From positions 124,001 through 188,000 of the forward strand of contig NZ_FXTN01000008.1 in the NCBI RefSeq assembly GCF_900182595.1: a stretch of DNA of 64,000 bases. Direction: 5' to 3'. Source of the DNA: Pedobacter westerhofensis. Its GTDB lineage: Bacteria; Bacteroidota; Bacteroidia; Sphingobacteriales; Sphingobacteriaceae. Position numbers and translations under genes: made by a program. The notes below the pieces were generated by a model. That model worked only from the letters and a program-made list of their open reading frames with translations. It did no database searches and was not told the origin of the DNA. Shown one piece after another: positions 8,646 to 16,025 of this stretch (positions within the stretch are counted from its first letter, which is position 1; every line of letters starts with the position of its first letter).

Positions 8646-9416
8646 TTAAACTTCTTCCTCAGAAACAAATTTTGCAGCATAAAAATCTCTGTTCATCCTT
8701 GCAATGTTCTCCAGAGAGATTCCTTTAGGACATTCAGCTTCACAGGCACCCGTATTGGTACAGTTTCCGAAGCCTTCTGCATCCATTTGTGCAACCATAC
8801 TCTGAGCACGGCGGTATCTTTCAGGCTGTCCCTGTGGCAATAATGCCAGCTGTGAGATCTTAGCAGAGGTAAACAACATCGCTGATGCATTTTTACAGGT
8901 AGCTACACAGGCACCACAGCCTATACAAGCCGCAGCTTCAAAAGCAGCATCCGCCTGAATCTTAGGGATTGGGAGTGCATTTGCATCCTGGGCATTACCA
9001 GTATTTACTGAAATAAAGCCCCCTGCGGCGATAATCCTGTCAAATGCAGTACGGTCTACCGTTAAATCTTTAATTACCGGAAAAGCAGCCGCTCTCCATG
9101 GTTCAACCACAATGGTATCACCATCCTTGAAAGAGCGCATATGTAGCTGGCAGGTAGTCACCAGGTCTTTTGGCCCATGCGGCCTGCCGTTGATAAACAT
9201 TGAGCATGAACCACAGATACCTTCTCTGCAGTCATGGTCGAACACAACTGGTTCGTCTCCCTTGGTGATCAGCTGCTCGTTCAGAACATCAAACATCTCC
9301 AGGAAGGACATATCCGGAGAAATCTCCGATAATTTATAATCTACCAAACTGCCTTTGGCTTTATTATCTTTCTGACGCCAAACTTTCAGCGTTAAATTCA
9401 TATTTCCTGTACTCAT
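8646..9416 (-). CDS. sdhB: Succinate dehydrogenase / fumarate reductase iron-sulfur subunit
   Basis: A 256-residue iron-sulfur subunit of respiratory complex II that passes electrons from the flavoprotein to the membrane quinone site. The [2Fe-2S] ligands are in CREGICGSC and the later TTCQLHM. The [4Fe-4S] motif is CIGCGACVATC. The [3Fe-4S] motif is CTNTGACEAECPKG. It is the last gene of the sdhC-sdhA-sdhB operon, 23 bases after sdhA. The long form with these motifs matches the B-type enzymes of Bacteroidota and epsilonproteobacteria. Confidence 0.96.
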   Translation of the reverse strand: MSTGNMNLTLKVWRQKDNKAKGSLVDYKLSEISPDMSFLEMFDVLNEQLITKGDEPVVFDHDCREGICGSCSMFINGRPHGPKDLVTTCQLHMRSFKDGDTIVVEPWRAAAFPVIKDLTVDRTAFDRIIAAGGFISVNTGNAQDANALPIPKIQADAAFEAAACIGCGACVATCKNASAMLFTSAKISQLALLPQGQPERYRRAQSMVAQMDAEGFGNCTNTGACEAECPKGISLENIARMNRDFYAAKFVSEEEV

Positions 9417-9439
9417 GGTATGGATAATTTAGTACTAGA

Positions 9440-11419
9440 TTATTTATAACTTCTTTGTGCGATCTTGATGTTTTCAAATTTAAGCTCCTCTTTATGGAGT
9501 TCAAATTTCACACCTTCCTTGAATTCCCATGCAGCTACGTATGCATAGTTTTCATCATCTCTCAAAGCCTCACCTTCTTCAGTCTGATATTCTTCACGGA
9601 AGTGACCTCCGCAGGATTCATTTCTGTTCAGTGCATCGATACACATCAGCTCTCCCAGCTCGATGAAATCGGCCACACGACCTGCTTTCTCAAGTTCAGG
9701 ATTGAATTCATTGATGACACCAGGTACACGTACATCGCTCCAGAAATCTTTACGCAACTGCTGAATTTCCGCAATCGCTTCAGTTAAGCCTTGTGCATTA
9801 CGTGCCATTCCACATTTCTCCCACATAATCAGACCTAATTTCTTATGGAAGAAATCCACAGATTTGGTGCCTTTAATGTTAACGAACCTTTCCAGTATTC
9901 CTCTCACACTTGCTTCGGCTTCCACAAAAGCAGGGTGATCCAATGGAATTGGTTTTGTCGCCAGTTCCTTTGAAAGATAAGCACCGATAGTATAAGGGAT
10001 CACAAAGTAACCATCAGCCAGTCCCTGCATCAAAGCAGAAGCACCCAGACGGTTTGCACCGTGATCTGAGAAGTTAGCTTCACCCAAGGCATATAAACCG
10101 GGAATAGTAGTCATCAGGTTATAATCCACCCAAAGACCGCCCATGGTATAGTGAACCGCAGGATAGATACGCATTGGCAATTCATACGGGTTTTCACCAG
10201 TAATCTGTGCATACATATCAAACAGGTTACCATATTTCTCTTTGATCACCTCGAGTCCAAGACGTACACAAGTTGCTTTGTCAGGGTTGTGAATGTTATG
10301 TTTTGTAGCTTCAATACGACCGTAACGCTCTGTATTCGCAGCAAAATCAAGATATACCGCCAGTTTAGACTTACCTACACCATAACCTGCATCACAACGC
10401 TCTTTAGCTGCTCTCGAAGCTACGTCACGCGGTACAAGGTTACCGAAAGCAGGGTAACGGCGTTCCAGATAATAATCTCTTTCGTCTTCCGGAATATCGG
10501 AAGCCTTTCTTTGATCGTCTTTTTTCTTAGGCACCCAGATCCTTCCGTCATTACGAAGGGACTCAGACATCAGTGTTAATTTAGACTGGTGATCTCCCGA
10601 TACCGGGATGCAGGTAGGGTGGATCTGTGTGAAACAAGGGTTACCAAAGAATGCGCCTTTTTTGTGTGCTTTCCAGGCAGCAGTCACGTTACTGCCCATG
10701 GCATTGGTAGACAGGTAAAATACGTTACCGTAACCACCTGAACCAAGCAATACTGCATGACCAAAATGACGTTCAAGCTCGCCGGTGATCAGGTTGCGTG
10801 CGATAATACCACGTGCTTTACCTTCGATCACTACCACATCAAGCATTTCATGACGGGTAAACATTTCCACTTTACCCATACCGATCTGGCGCTCCAGGGC
10901 ACTGTATGCACCTAAAAGCAATTGCTGACCTGTCTGTCCTGCGGCATAAAATGTACGCTGAACCTGTGTACCACCAAATGAGCGGTTATCCAGTAATCCA
11001 CCATATTCCCTTGCCAGGGGCACACCCTGAGCTACACACTGATCGATGATACTTGTACTTACTTCAGCCAAACGGTGAACGTTTGCTTCGCGGGCACGGT
11101 AGTCACCACCTTTGATTGTATCATAGAATAAACGGTAAACACTGTCACCATCATTCTGGTAGTTTTTTGCTGCATTGATACCTCCCTGAGCGGCAATAGA
11201 GTGTGCCCGTCTCGGAGAATCCTGGAAACAAAAACATTTTACTTTATATCCCATTTCGGCCAGTGTAGCTGCTGCCGAAGCACCTGCCAGTCCTGAACCT
11301 ACTACTACTATTTCTATACTTCTTTTATTAGCCGGATTTACCAGAGGCATTGAAGACCTCAGTTTAGTCCACTTTACGGTTAGTTCCCCTTCCGGTATAT
11401 TTGCATTAAAATCTGCCAT
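9440..11419 (-). CDS. sdhA: Succinate dehydrogenase / fumarate reductase flavoprotein subunit
   Basis: A 659-residue flavoprotein that oxidises succinate to fumarate, or the reverse. The N-terminal FAD-binding Rossmann motif is VVGSGLAGASAAATLAEMG. The covalent FAD attachment region is RRAHSIAAQGGINAA. Active-site blocks such as HPTCIPVSG and the second FAD-binding block NRLGASALMQGLADG are present, and the C-terminal helical domain is complete. It lies between sdhC (26 bases upstream) and sdhB. The length fits the long B-type subunits. Confidence 0.97.
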   Translation of the reverse strand: MADFNANIPEGELTVKWTKLRSSMPLVNPANKRSIEIVVVGSGLAGASAAATLAEMGYKVKCFCFQDSPRRAHSIAAQGGINAAKNYQNDGDSVYRLFYDTIKGGDYRAREANVHRLAEVSTSIIDQCVAQGVPLAREYGGLLDNRSFGGTQVQRTFYAAGQTGQQLLLGAYSALERQIGMGKVEMFTRHEMLDVVVIEGKARGIIARNLITGELERHFGHAVLLGSGGYGNVFYLSTNAMGSNVTAAWKAHKKGAFFGNPCFTQIHPTCIPVSGDHQSKLTLMSESLRNDGRIWVPKKKDDQRKASDIPEDERDYYLERRYPAFGNLVPRDVASRAAKERCDAGYGVGKSKLAVYLDFAANTERYGRIEATKHNIHNPDKATCVRLGLEVIKEKYGNLFDMYAQITGENPYELPMRIYPAVHYTMGGLWVDYNLMTTIPGLYALGEANFSDHGANRLGASALMQGLADGYFVIPYTIGAYLSKELATKPIPLDHPAFVEAEASVRGILERFVNIKGTKSVDFFHKKLGLIMWEKCGMARNAQGLTEAIAEIQQLRKDFWSDVRVPGVINEFNPELEKAGRVADFIELGELMCIDALNRNESCGGHFREEYQTEEGEALRDDENYAYVAAWEFKEGVKFELHKEELKFENIKIAQRSYK

Positions 11420-11445
11420 TTTATATTAGCGTTATACGTTCGAAA

Positions 11446-12126
11446 TTATTTAATAAGACCTGTATAAAATGCCACAGGCATAGCTGCAAAAAGCAACGAT
11501 ATGATGATTGAGTACCATACACCAACGCCTTTAATCAGCGGGCTATACTTTCTGTGGTTCCAGCCCAGTGTCTGGAATGCCGAAGCAAAACCGTGCAATA
11601 AGTGGTAAGCCAGAGAAACCATCGCCAGTTCATATAAAACTACCAGCCAGATATTCTGGAAGGCCTGCTGCATTACTGCATATAGATTTTCGCGACCGTT
11701 TGCATCTTCAGTAGGAATTCCTGTAAAACGTGATACTACCCAGAAGTTAGACAAATGGACGATCAGGAAGATCAGTAATAAAGTTCCCAGTAAGCCCATC
11801 GAGCGGGAATACCATTTACTGTTTGCATTTCCGTTGTTCACTGCATACTTTACAGGGCGTGCCGCCTGATTTTGAAAAGTAAGACGAAGGCCTTGTACTG
11901 CATGTACAATCAGACCAAGCATCAGAATTACTTCTGATCCCCTGATCAGCCAGTTGGTAGCCATAAAGTTGGCTCCAAGGTTAAATACCAAACCACCGTC
12001 ATTCAGAAATATCAATGAATTGATAAAACAATGTACGATGAGAAATAAGATTAGAAACAGGCCGGTGATACCCATTATTAGTTTTTTTCCTATAGATGAG
12101 GAAAAAGCGTTTCCGAAACTAGCCAT
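11446..12126 (-). CDS. sdhC: Succinate dehydrogenase cytochrome b subunit
   Basis: A 226-residue integral membrane subunit with five predicted hydrophobic segments, matching the single-subunit diheme anchor of B-type complex II. Conserved histidines in the segments (for example VHCFIN, VHAVQGLR, VHLSNFW, YHLLHGFASAFQTLG) are the likely heme ligands. It anchors SdhA and SdhB and hosts the quinone site. The frame is open to 12198, but ATG at 12126 (MASFGNAFSSSIGKKL) is chosen because the promoter lies between the two and the extension has no family support. First gene of the sdhCAB operon. Confidence 0.93.
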   Translation of the reverse strand: MASFGNAFSSSIGKKLIMGITGLFLILFLIVHCFINSLIFLNDGGLVFNLGANFMATNWLIRGSEVILMLGLIVHAVQGLRLTFQNQAARPVKYAVNNGNANSKWYSRSMGLLGTLLLIFLIVHLSNFWVVSRFTGIPTEDANGRENLYAVMQQAFQNIWLVVLYELAMVSLAYHLLHGFASAFQTLGWNHRKYSPLIKGVGVWYSIIISLLFAAMPVAFYTGLIK

Positions 12127-12155
12127 TAGATTTTTATATTTGAGTTCTATTCCTG

Positions 12156-12186
12156 CAAAAGTATTTAATAAATGACTTAATTTAAA
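12156..12186 (-). promoter_or_regulatory. Promoter of sdhCAB
   Basis: Read on the minus strand, an exact -7 element TACTTTTG (12163-12156) is preceded by TTTA (12186-12183), one mismatch from the -33 TTTG, with a 19-base spacer. This predicts a leader of about 20 bases before the ATG at 12126 and excludes the longer reading from 12198. Confidence 0.65.
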
Positions 12187-12274
12187 CACGAATATCATCT
12201 ATTAGTAATAAAAAAGCTATTTAGAAACGTTCTACGTCGTAATGTGTAATAATTGATTATAACGCATATAAAAC

Positions 12275-12304
12275 AAAAAAGGAGGCAATTTTCATTGCCC
12301 CCTT
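12275..12304 (-). terminator. Terminator of the htrA gene
   Basis: On the minus strand a GC-rich hairpin (GGGGGCAAT facing ATTGCCTCC, with one mismatch) is followed by six T. It lies just after the protease gene and before the sdh promoter. Confidence 0.75.
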
Positions 12305-12326
12305 AAAGGAAATATAATCAATAAAT

Positions 12327-13868
12327 TTAGTTAAAACTGAAGGTATAGTTCCCGTTGGGGCCGATTCCGGAAATTGTTGTTTTACCATTTCTTGAAGTGG
12401 GCAGGGCAGCTTCAACATCTTTGGCACTGTTTACTGGTTTTCCATTTACTGCGGTCACCAATAAGCCTCTGCTGATATCAAAAGAGTCAAAAAGCTTGCC
12501 CTCTTCAACAGCAGTTACAACGACACCGCTTTTAGCGCCATACTTTGCTTTTGTTGCAGCGGATGCAGGGGCAAATGTTGCACCCAGTTTATCCAGTGTT
12601 GTTCCTGTTGTTCTCGAGGCCAGGATGGTTTTTGGTTTAACACCAATGCTGGCATCGCCTTTCAATGTGACATTTACATTCTGTAACTTTCCCTCTCTTG
12701 CGATGGTAAGCAGAACTTTATCACCAGGGCTCATACGTCCGATTTTTTCCTGCAGGTCCGGAGAGTTGAACACCTCTTTCCCTTCTACCTTTTTGATGAT
12801 ATCACCTTTTCTGATTCCTGCAGCAGCACCGCCGCCATTTGGCATGACCTCACTTACATATAATCCGCTGATATCATCGATTTTCAGGTCTTCAGCCACA
12901 TCGGCATTCAGTTCCTGGAATGTAACACCTACATATCCGCGTTTTACGCTGCCATATTTTTTAAAATCTTCAAGAATCTTTTTGGCAAGGTTTACAGGAA
13001 TAGCAAAGCCATAGCCTTCGTTTGTTCCTGTTTGGGAAGCGATAGCAGAGTTGATACCAACAAGTTCACCGTTTGCATTTACTAAGGCACCGCCACTGTT
13101 GCCGGGATTAATCGCAGCATCAGTCTGGATATAAGACTCGATTGCACTGTTAGCAGCCCTTACTGGAGCTTTTCCGGTACGCTGATATTCTTCATATTCT
13201 TCTTCTGTAGGCTGTTGTCTTTCGCGGCCCAAAATACCAATCTGACGTGATTTTGCACTCACAATACCTGCAGTAACTGTTGTTTGCAGATCAAGGGGGA
13301 ATCCTACTGCAAGTACCCACTCACCTACCTGAACGTTATCAGAGTTGCCCATTTTTACAACCGGAAGGTCGGTAGCATCAACTTTAATTAAAGCAAGATC
13401 TGTGTTGGCATCGCGGCCAATCACTTTAGCTTCCACCTTACGCCTGTCAGATAAGATCACCTGGATCTTTTCTGCGTTTTCCACGACGTGGTTGTTGGTT
13501 ACAATGTAACCGTCAGGAGTTAGGATTACACCAGATCCCGAAGCGGCCCTCGGCGCGCGCGATCTTCTGCCCCTGCTGCCGCCACCAAAGAACTCTTCCA
13601 TCATATCCATTGGTGATCCGCTTTCACTGGAACCGCCGGAAGTAAAAGTAGTCTTGATGTGAACTACCGCAGGAGAAACTGCTGCTGCCGCCTGTACAAA
13701 ATCAACTGCTCCTGTAGAAGCAATTGCTGTCGGATTGCTGGCAAAAAGAACATTCTGCTTTTCAGCCAGTGTCAGATTGCTGGTTTTATTCTCCAGCATT
13801 TTATAACCTCCGATTGCTGCTGCACCACCTACGAACGCAGCGAAAACTATTAATGCTATTCTTTTCAT
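12327..13868 (-). CDS. HtrA/DegP-type serine endoprotease
   Basis: A 513-residue envelope protease and chaperone of the Do (S1C) family that removes misfolded periplasmic proteins. An N-terminal membrane or signal segment covers about 3-20. The trypsin-like domain carries the catalytic triad His127 (TNNHVVE), Asp157 (NTDLALIKVD) and Ser258 (INPGNSGGA). A charged insert (about 215-238; EEEYEEYQRTGK) matches the LA loop position. Two PDZ domains follow (about 310-400 and 420-510; YVGVTFQELN and VNGKPVNSAKDVEAAL). The gene stands alone with its own terminator. HtrA genes are commonly stress-induced; no regulatory motif was recognised here. Confidence 0.95.
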   Translation of the reverse strand: MKRIALIVFAAFVGGAAAIGGYKMLENKTSNLTLAEKQNVLFASNPTAIASTGAVDFVQAAAAVSPAVVHIKTTFTSGGSSESGSPMDMMEEFFGGGSRGRRSRAPRAASGSGVILTPDGYIVTNNHVVENAEKIQVILSDRRKVEAKVIGRDANTDLALIKVDATDLPVVKMGNSDNVQVGEWVLAVGFPLDLQTTVTAGIVSAKSRQIGILGRERQQPTEEEYEEYQRTGKAPVRAANSAIESYIQTDAAINPGNSGGALVNANGELVGINSAIASQTGTNEGYGFAIPVNLAKKILEDFKKYGSVKRGYVGVTFQELNADVAEDLKIDDISGLYVSEVMPNGGGAAAGIRKGDIIKKVEGKEVFNSPDLQEKIGRMSPGDKVLLTIAREGKLQNVNVTLKGDASIGVKPKTILASRTTGTTLDKLGATFAPASAATKAKYGAKSGVVVTAVEEGKLFDSFDISRGLLVTAVNGKPVNSAKDVEAALPTSRNGKTTISGIGPNGNYTFSFN

Positions 13869-14158
13869 GTGTGTATTATGATTTAAAATTTGTTATGAAG
13901 CTTTGAGGGCTTCCTGGTTTATTAGATTTGTTAAGCGTATAAATGTTTCATTTGCTTATTATACTTTCGGTTTTATTGTCTTAACGGCCTGTTGGGGAAC
14001 GCTTCATTTGACTGCAGAAGAACTGCTTTAGTTTAACGCTGATGAAGCCAGATATGTCATATAATGGTATCATTTGTTAATTTAGTTGGATTATATTCAA
14101 ATTTAATACCATTACACCGATATTTGTATCAGCACAACATCACATAAATTGTTAAAAA
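13869..14158. other. Intergenic region between htrA and dapF
   Basis: About 290 AT-rich bases between divergent genes. A 9-base inverted repeat, TAATGGTAT (14062-14070) and ATACCATTA (14106-14114), has a 35-base spacer. No exact TAnnTTTG element was found. Near 14123 there is a GATATTTG one mismatch away from it, which could serve dapF. Confidence 0.35.
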
Positions 14159-14971
14159 ATGTTAAATAATACCCCTTCAGATCAGCAGCATACGCATTTT
14201 TATAAATATCAGGGAGCAGGAAACGACTTTGTCCTGGTGGATAACCGCTCACTGAAATTCCAATATAAAGATAACAATATTGTGCTGCAATTGTGTGACA
14301 GGCGTTTTGGCGTTGGCAGTGATGGTTTGATGCTTTTGCAGGACCATCCGGATTACGATTTTGAGATGCTTTATTTTAATGCTGACGGCAGACTGGGCAG
14401 CATGTGCGGCAACGGCGGCAGGTGCATAGTGGCATTCGCAAAACACCTCGGAATTATTGACACTGAGACTAACTTTCTGGCAGTTGACGGCCCCCATTAT
14501 GCCAAAATTTCAGCAGAAGGTAACTGGGTTGAACTTCAGATGATTGATGTGCAGGACATTGAAAATGACGGTTCGGCTTATGTGCTGAATACCGGCTCCC
14601 CTCATTATGTGGACCAGGTATCAGACCTGAAAGATATGGACGTATTTTCCAGGGGCAAGGAAATCCGTAACAATTCAACCTATAAAGCTGAAGGCATCAA
14701 CGTGAACTTCGTTGAAGATAAAGGCGACCACCTCTTTGTGCGCACTTTTGAACGCGGCGTAGAAGATGAAACTTATGCCTGCGGTACCGGGGTTACTGCT
14801 GTAGCACTGGCAATGGCAAAAGCACATGATCAGAAAGGGAGCTTAAAAACAGATATTACTGTTCTTGGGGGTAAACTGCGTATCGAATTTGACTACGATG
14901 GAAAGGATTTCAGCAATATCTTTTTATGCGGACCCGCAGAACTTGTTTTTGAGGGAGATGTTAAGTTGTAG
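14159..14971 (+). CDS. dapF: Diaminopimelate epimerase
   Basis: A 270-residue cofactor-independent epimerase that converts LL- to meso-diaminopimelate for lysine and peptidoglycan synthesis. The two catalytic cysteines are present: Cys83 in MCGNGGRC and Cys208 in YACGTGVTA. The substrate block GAGNDF is near residue 19. The length equals the family norm. The N-terminal 11 residues before HFYKYQGAGNDF are not conserved, but no closer ATG exists. It is a stand-alone gene, and the two-gene ADP-ribosyltransferase insert lies directly downstream. Confidence 0.96.
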   Translation: MLNNTPSDQQHTHFYKYQGAGNDFVLVDNRSLKFQYKDNNIVLQLCDRRFGVGSDGLMLLQDHPDYDFEMLYFNADGRLGSMCGNGGRCIVAFAKHLGIIDTETNFLAVDGPHYAKISAEGNWVELQMIDVQDIENDGSAYVLNTGSPHYVDQVSDLKDMDVFSRGKEIRNNSTYKAEGINVNFVEDKGDHLFVRTFERGVEDETYACGTGVTAVALAMAKAHDQKGSLKTDITVLGGKLRIEFDYDGKDFSNIFLCGPAELVFEGDVKL

Positions 14972-15014
14972 TTTTATTTCAAGATAATATTTTTATTTTT
15001 ATTTCTATATGGTT

Positions 15015-15045
15015 AAATTTACAATCATCAAAAGATTGTAAATTT
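15015..15045 (+). promoter_or_regulatory. Perfect 12-bp inverted repeat overlapping the ART start
   Basis: AAATTTACAATC (15015-15026) and GATTGTAAATTT (15034-15045) are perfect reverse complements with a 7-base spacer. The right arm runs into the TTG start codon at 15044. As DNA it could be an operator. As RNA it would put the start codon in a stem and limit translation. It has no following T-run, so it is not a good terminator for dapF. Confidence 0.65.
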
Positions 15046-15601
15046 GACTAAAGCAGAGCAGTTCGCCCGAAAATATTTAGGAAGGGAAATACATGAAATC
15101 GAGAGGAGTGCTCGAAAAAATGAATTGCCCGATCTTAGTGTATATGAAAAAGCAATTATTTATAAGTATTCAGAAGACGGCTATGAACAAGTTAACGAAT
15201 TACTGAGATCTACAAATGGAAAAACAAACAGCAATTTTGGTACGATTCTCAATACCTGTCTGTCGAAGTTAGAAAACTTTGAAGGCTTGGTATATAGGTG
15301 TGCAAGTCTTAATAGTTTTGAATTAAAAAAATACCTGGACGCTGAAAAAGATGGGGAAGCAATAATAGAGCATTCTTTTATATCTACCACAAAATCCGAA
15401 TTAACTGCCATATCCTTTGGTCGAAATACCAGATTCGTGATATATTCAAAGACAGGAAAAGAAATCGAAAAAATTGCTAAATATGGGAAATTTGATCCTG
15501 CGAATGAGAAGGAAGTTTTGTTTAAATCGGGCAGAAAATTCACTATATTAGAGGTAATAAAAGAGGCCGGTTATACTTTAATAACGATGGAAGAAATATG
15601 A
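15044..15601 (+). CDS. Compact ADP-ribosyltransferase (R-S-ExE class)
   Basis: A 185-residue protein with all key marks of the arginine-type ADP-ribosyltransferase fold, which moves ADP-ribose from NAD+ to a target. The helical N-part has LSVYEKAIIYKYSEDGYEQV, the pattern that starts many toxin-type ART domains. The NAD-binding arginine is Arg85 (LVYRCAS), the STS-like strand is SFISTTKS (114-116), and the ExE loop is NEKEVLF (Glu155, Glu157). There is no signal peptide and no delivery domain, so it probably acts inside the producing cell unless exported by another route. No in-frame ATG is available near the 5' end, so TTG at 15044 is the probable start. The gene overlaps a 119-residue partner by 4 bases (ATGA). 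By eye it is more AT-rich than its neighbours, suggesting transfer. Confidence 0.72.
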   Translation: MTKAEQFARKYLGREIHEIERSARKNELPDLSVYEKAIIYKYSEDGYEQVNELLRSTNGKTNSNFGTILNTCLSKLENFEGLVYRCASLNSFELKKYLDAEKDGEAIIEHSFISTTKSELTAISFGRNTRFVIYSKTGKEIEKIAKYGKFDPANEKEVLFKSGRKFTILEVIKEAGYTLITMEEI

Positions 15602-15957
15602 TAACATTGAAATCTGCAGCAGAGGATGAGAATAACCAGATAAATAAGGATGAATTTAATGAGATCACAAAAATCATGTATGATTCTATTACTACAAATG
15701 GGGATTATACTGATGAGGCTTTTATTTCAAAAAAAGAAATCTTAATAAGCTCCTTTGCTACTTTTATCGAACAATATCTAAAACTCCACTTTACTGGATC
15801 AAAAGAAAAGAAATTGCAGCTTATAAAATTTATATCTAAATTAAACAGGCAAAAGGAGCTCTTAGAATTATTAACTGATGAAACTAATCTTAATGATATC
15901 CACAAAGCAGGTAAAAGGTTAGGGCGCAAATCTCAGTCTGTGTTCGCTAAAAAATAA
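15598..15957 (+). CDS. Hypothetical protein, partner of the ADP-ribosyltransferase
   Basis: A 119-residue protein of unknown family. It is charged, probably mostly helical (for example the stretch from FATFIEQYLKL to LELLTDE), with a basic C-terminus (GKRLGRKSQSVFAKK). There is no signal peptide, membrane span or cysteine cluster. Its start overlaps the ART stop by 4 bases, so the two are translationally coupled. That arrangement, together with the AT-rich composition of both genes, suggests an immunity or antitoxin protein, or a target-specifying partner. This role is inferred from context only. Confidence 0.6.
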   Translation: MITLKSAAEDENNQINKDEFNEITKIMYDSITTNGDYTDEAFISKKEILISSFATFIEQYLKLHFTGSKEKKLQLIKFISKLNRQKELLELLTDETNLNDIHKAGKRLGRKSQSVFAKK

Positions 15958-16025
15958 ATCAATATGATCATTAATTAAAGTCTAATTTTCATTACCCGAA
16001 ATCGGGAGTTAATAAGATGCAGACC

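Noticed and set aside
12127..12198. Longer SdhC start
   Set aside because: The predicted promoter lies inside the extension and conserved sequence begins at MASFGNAF.
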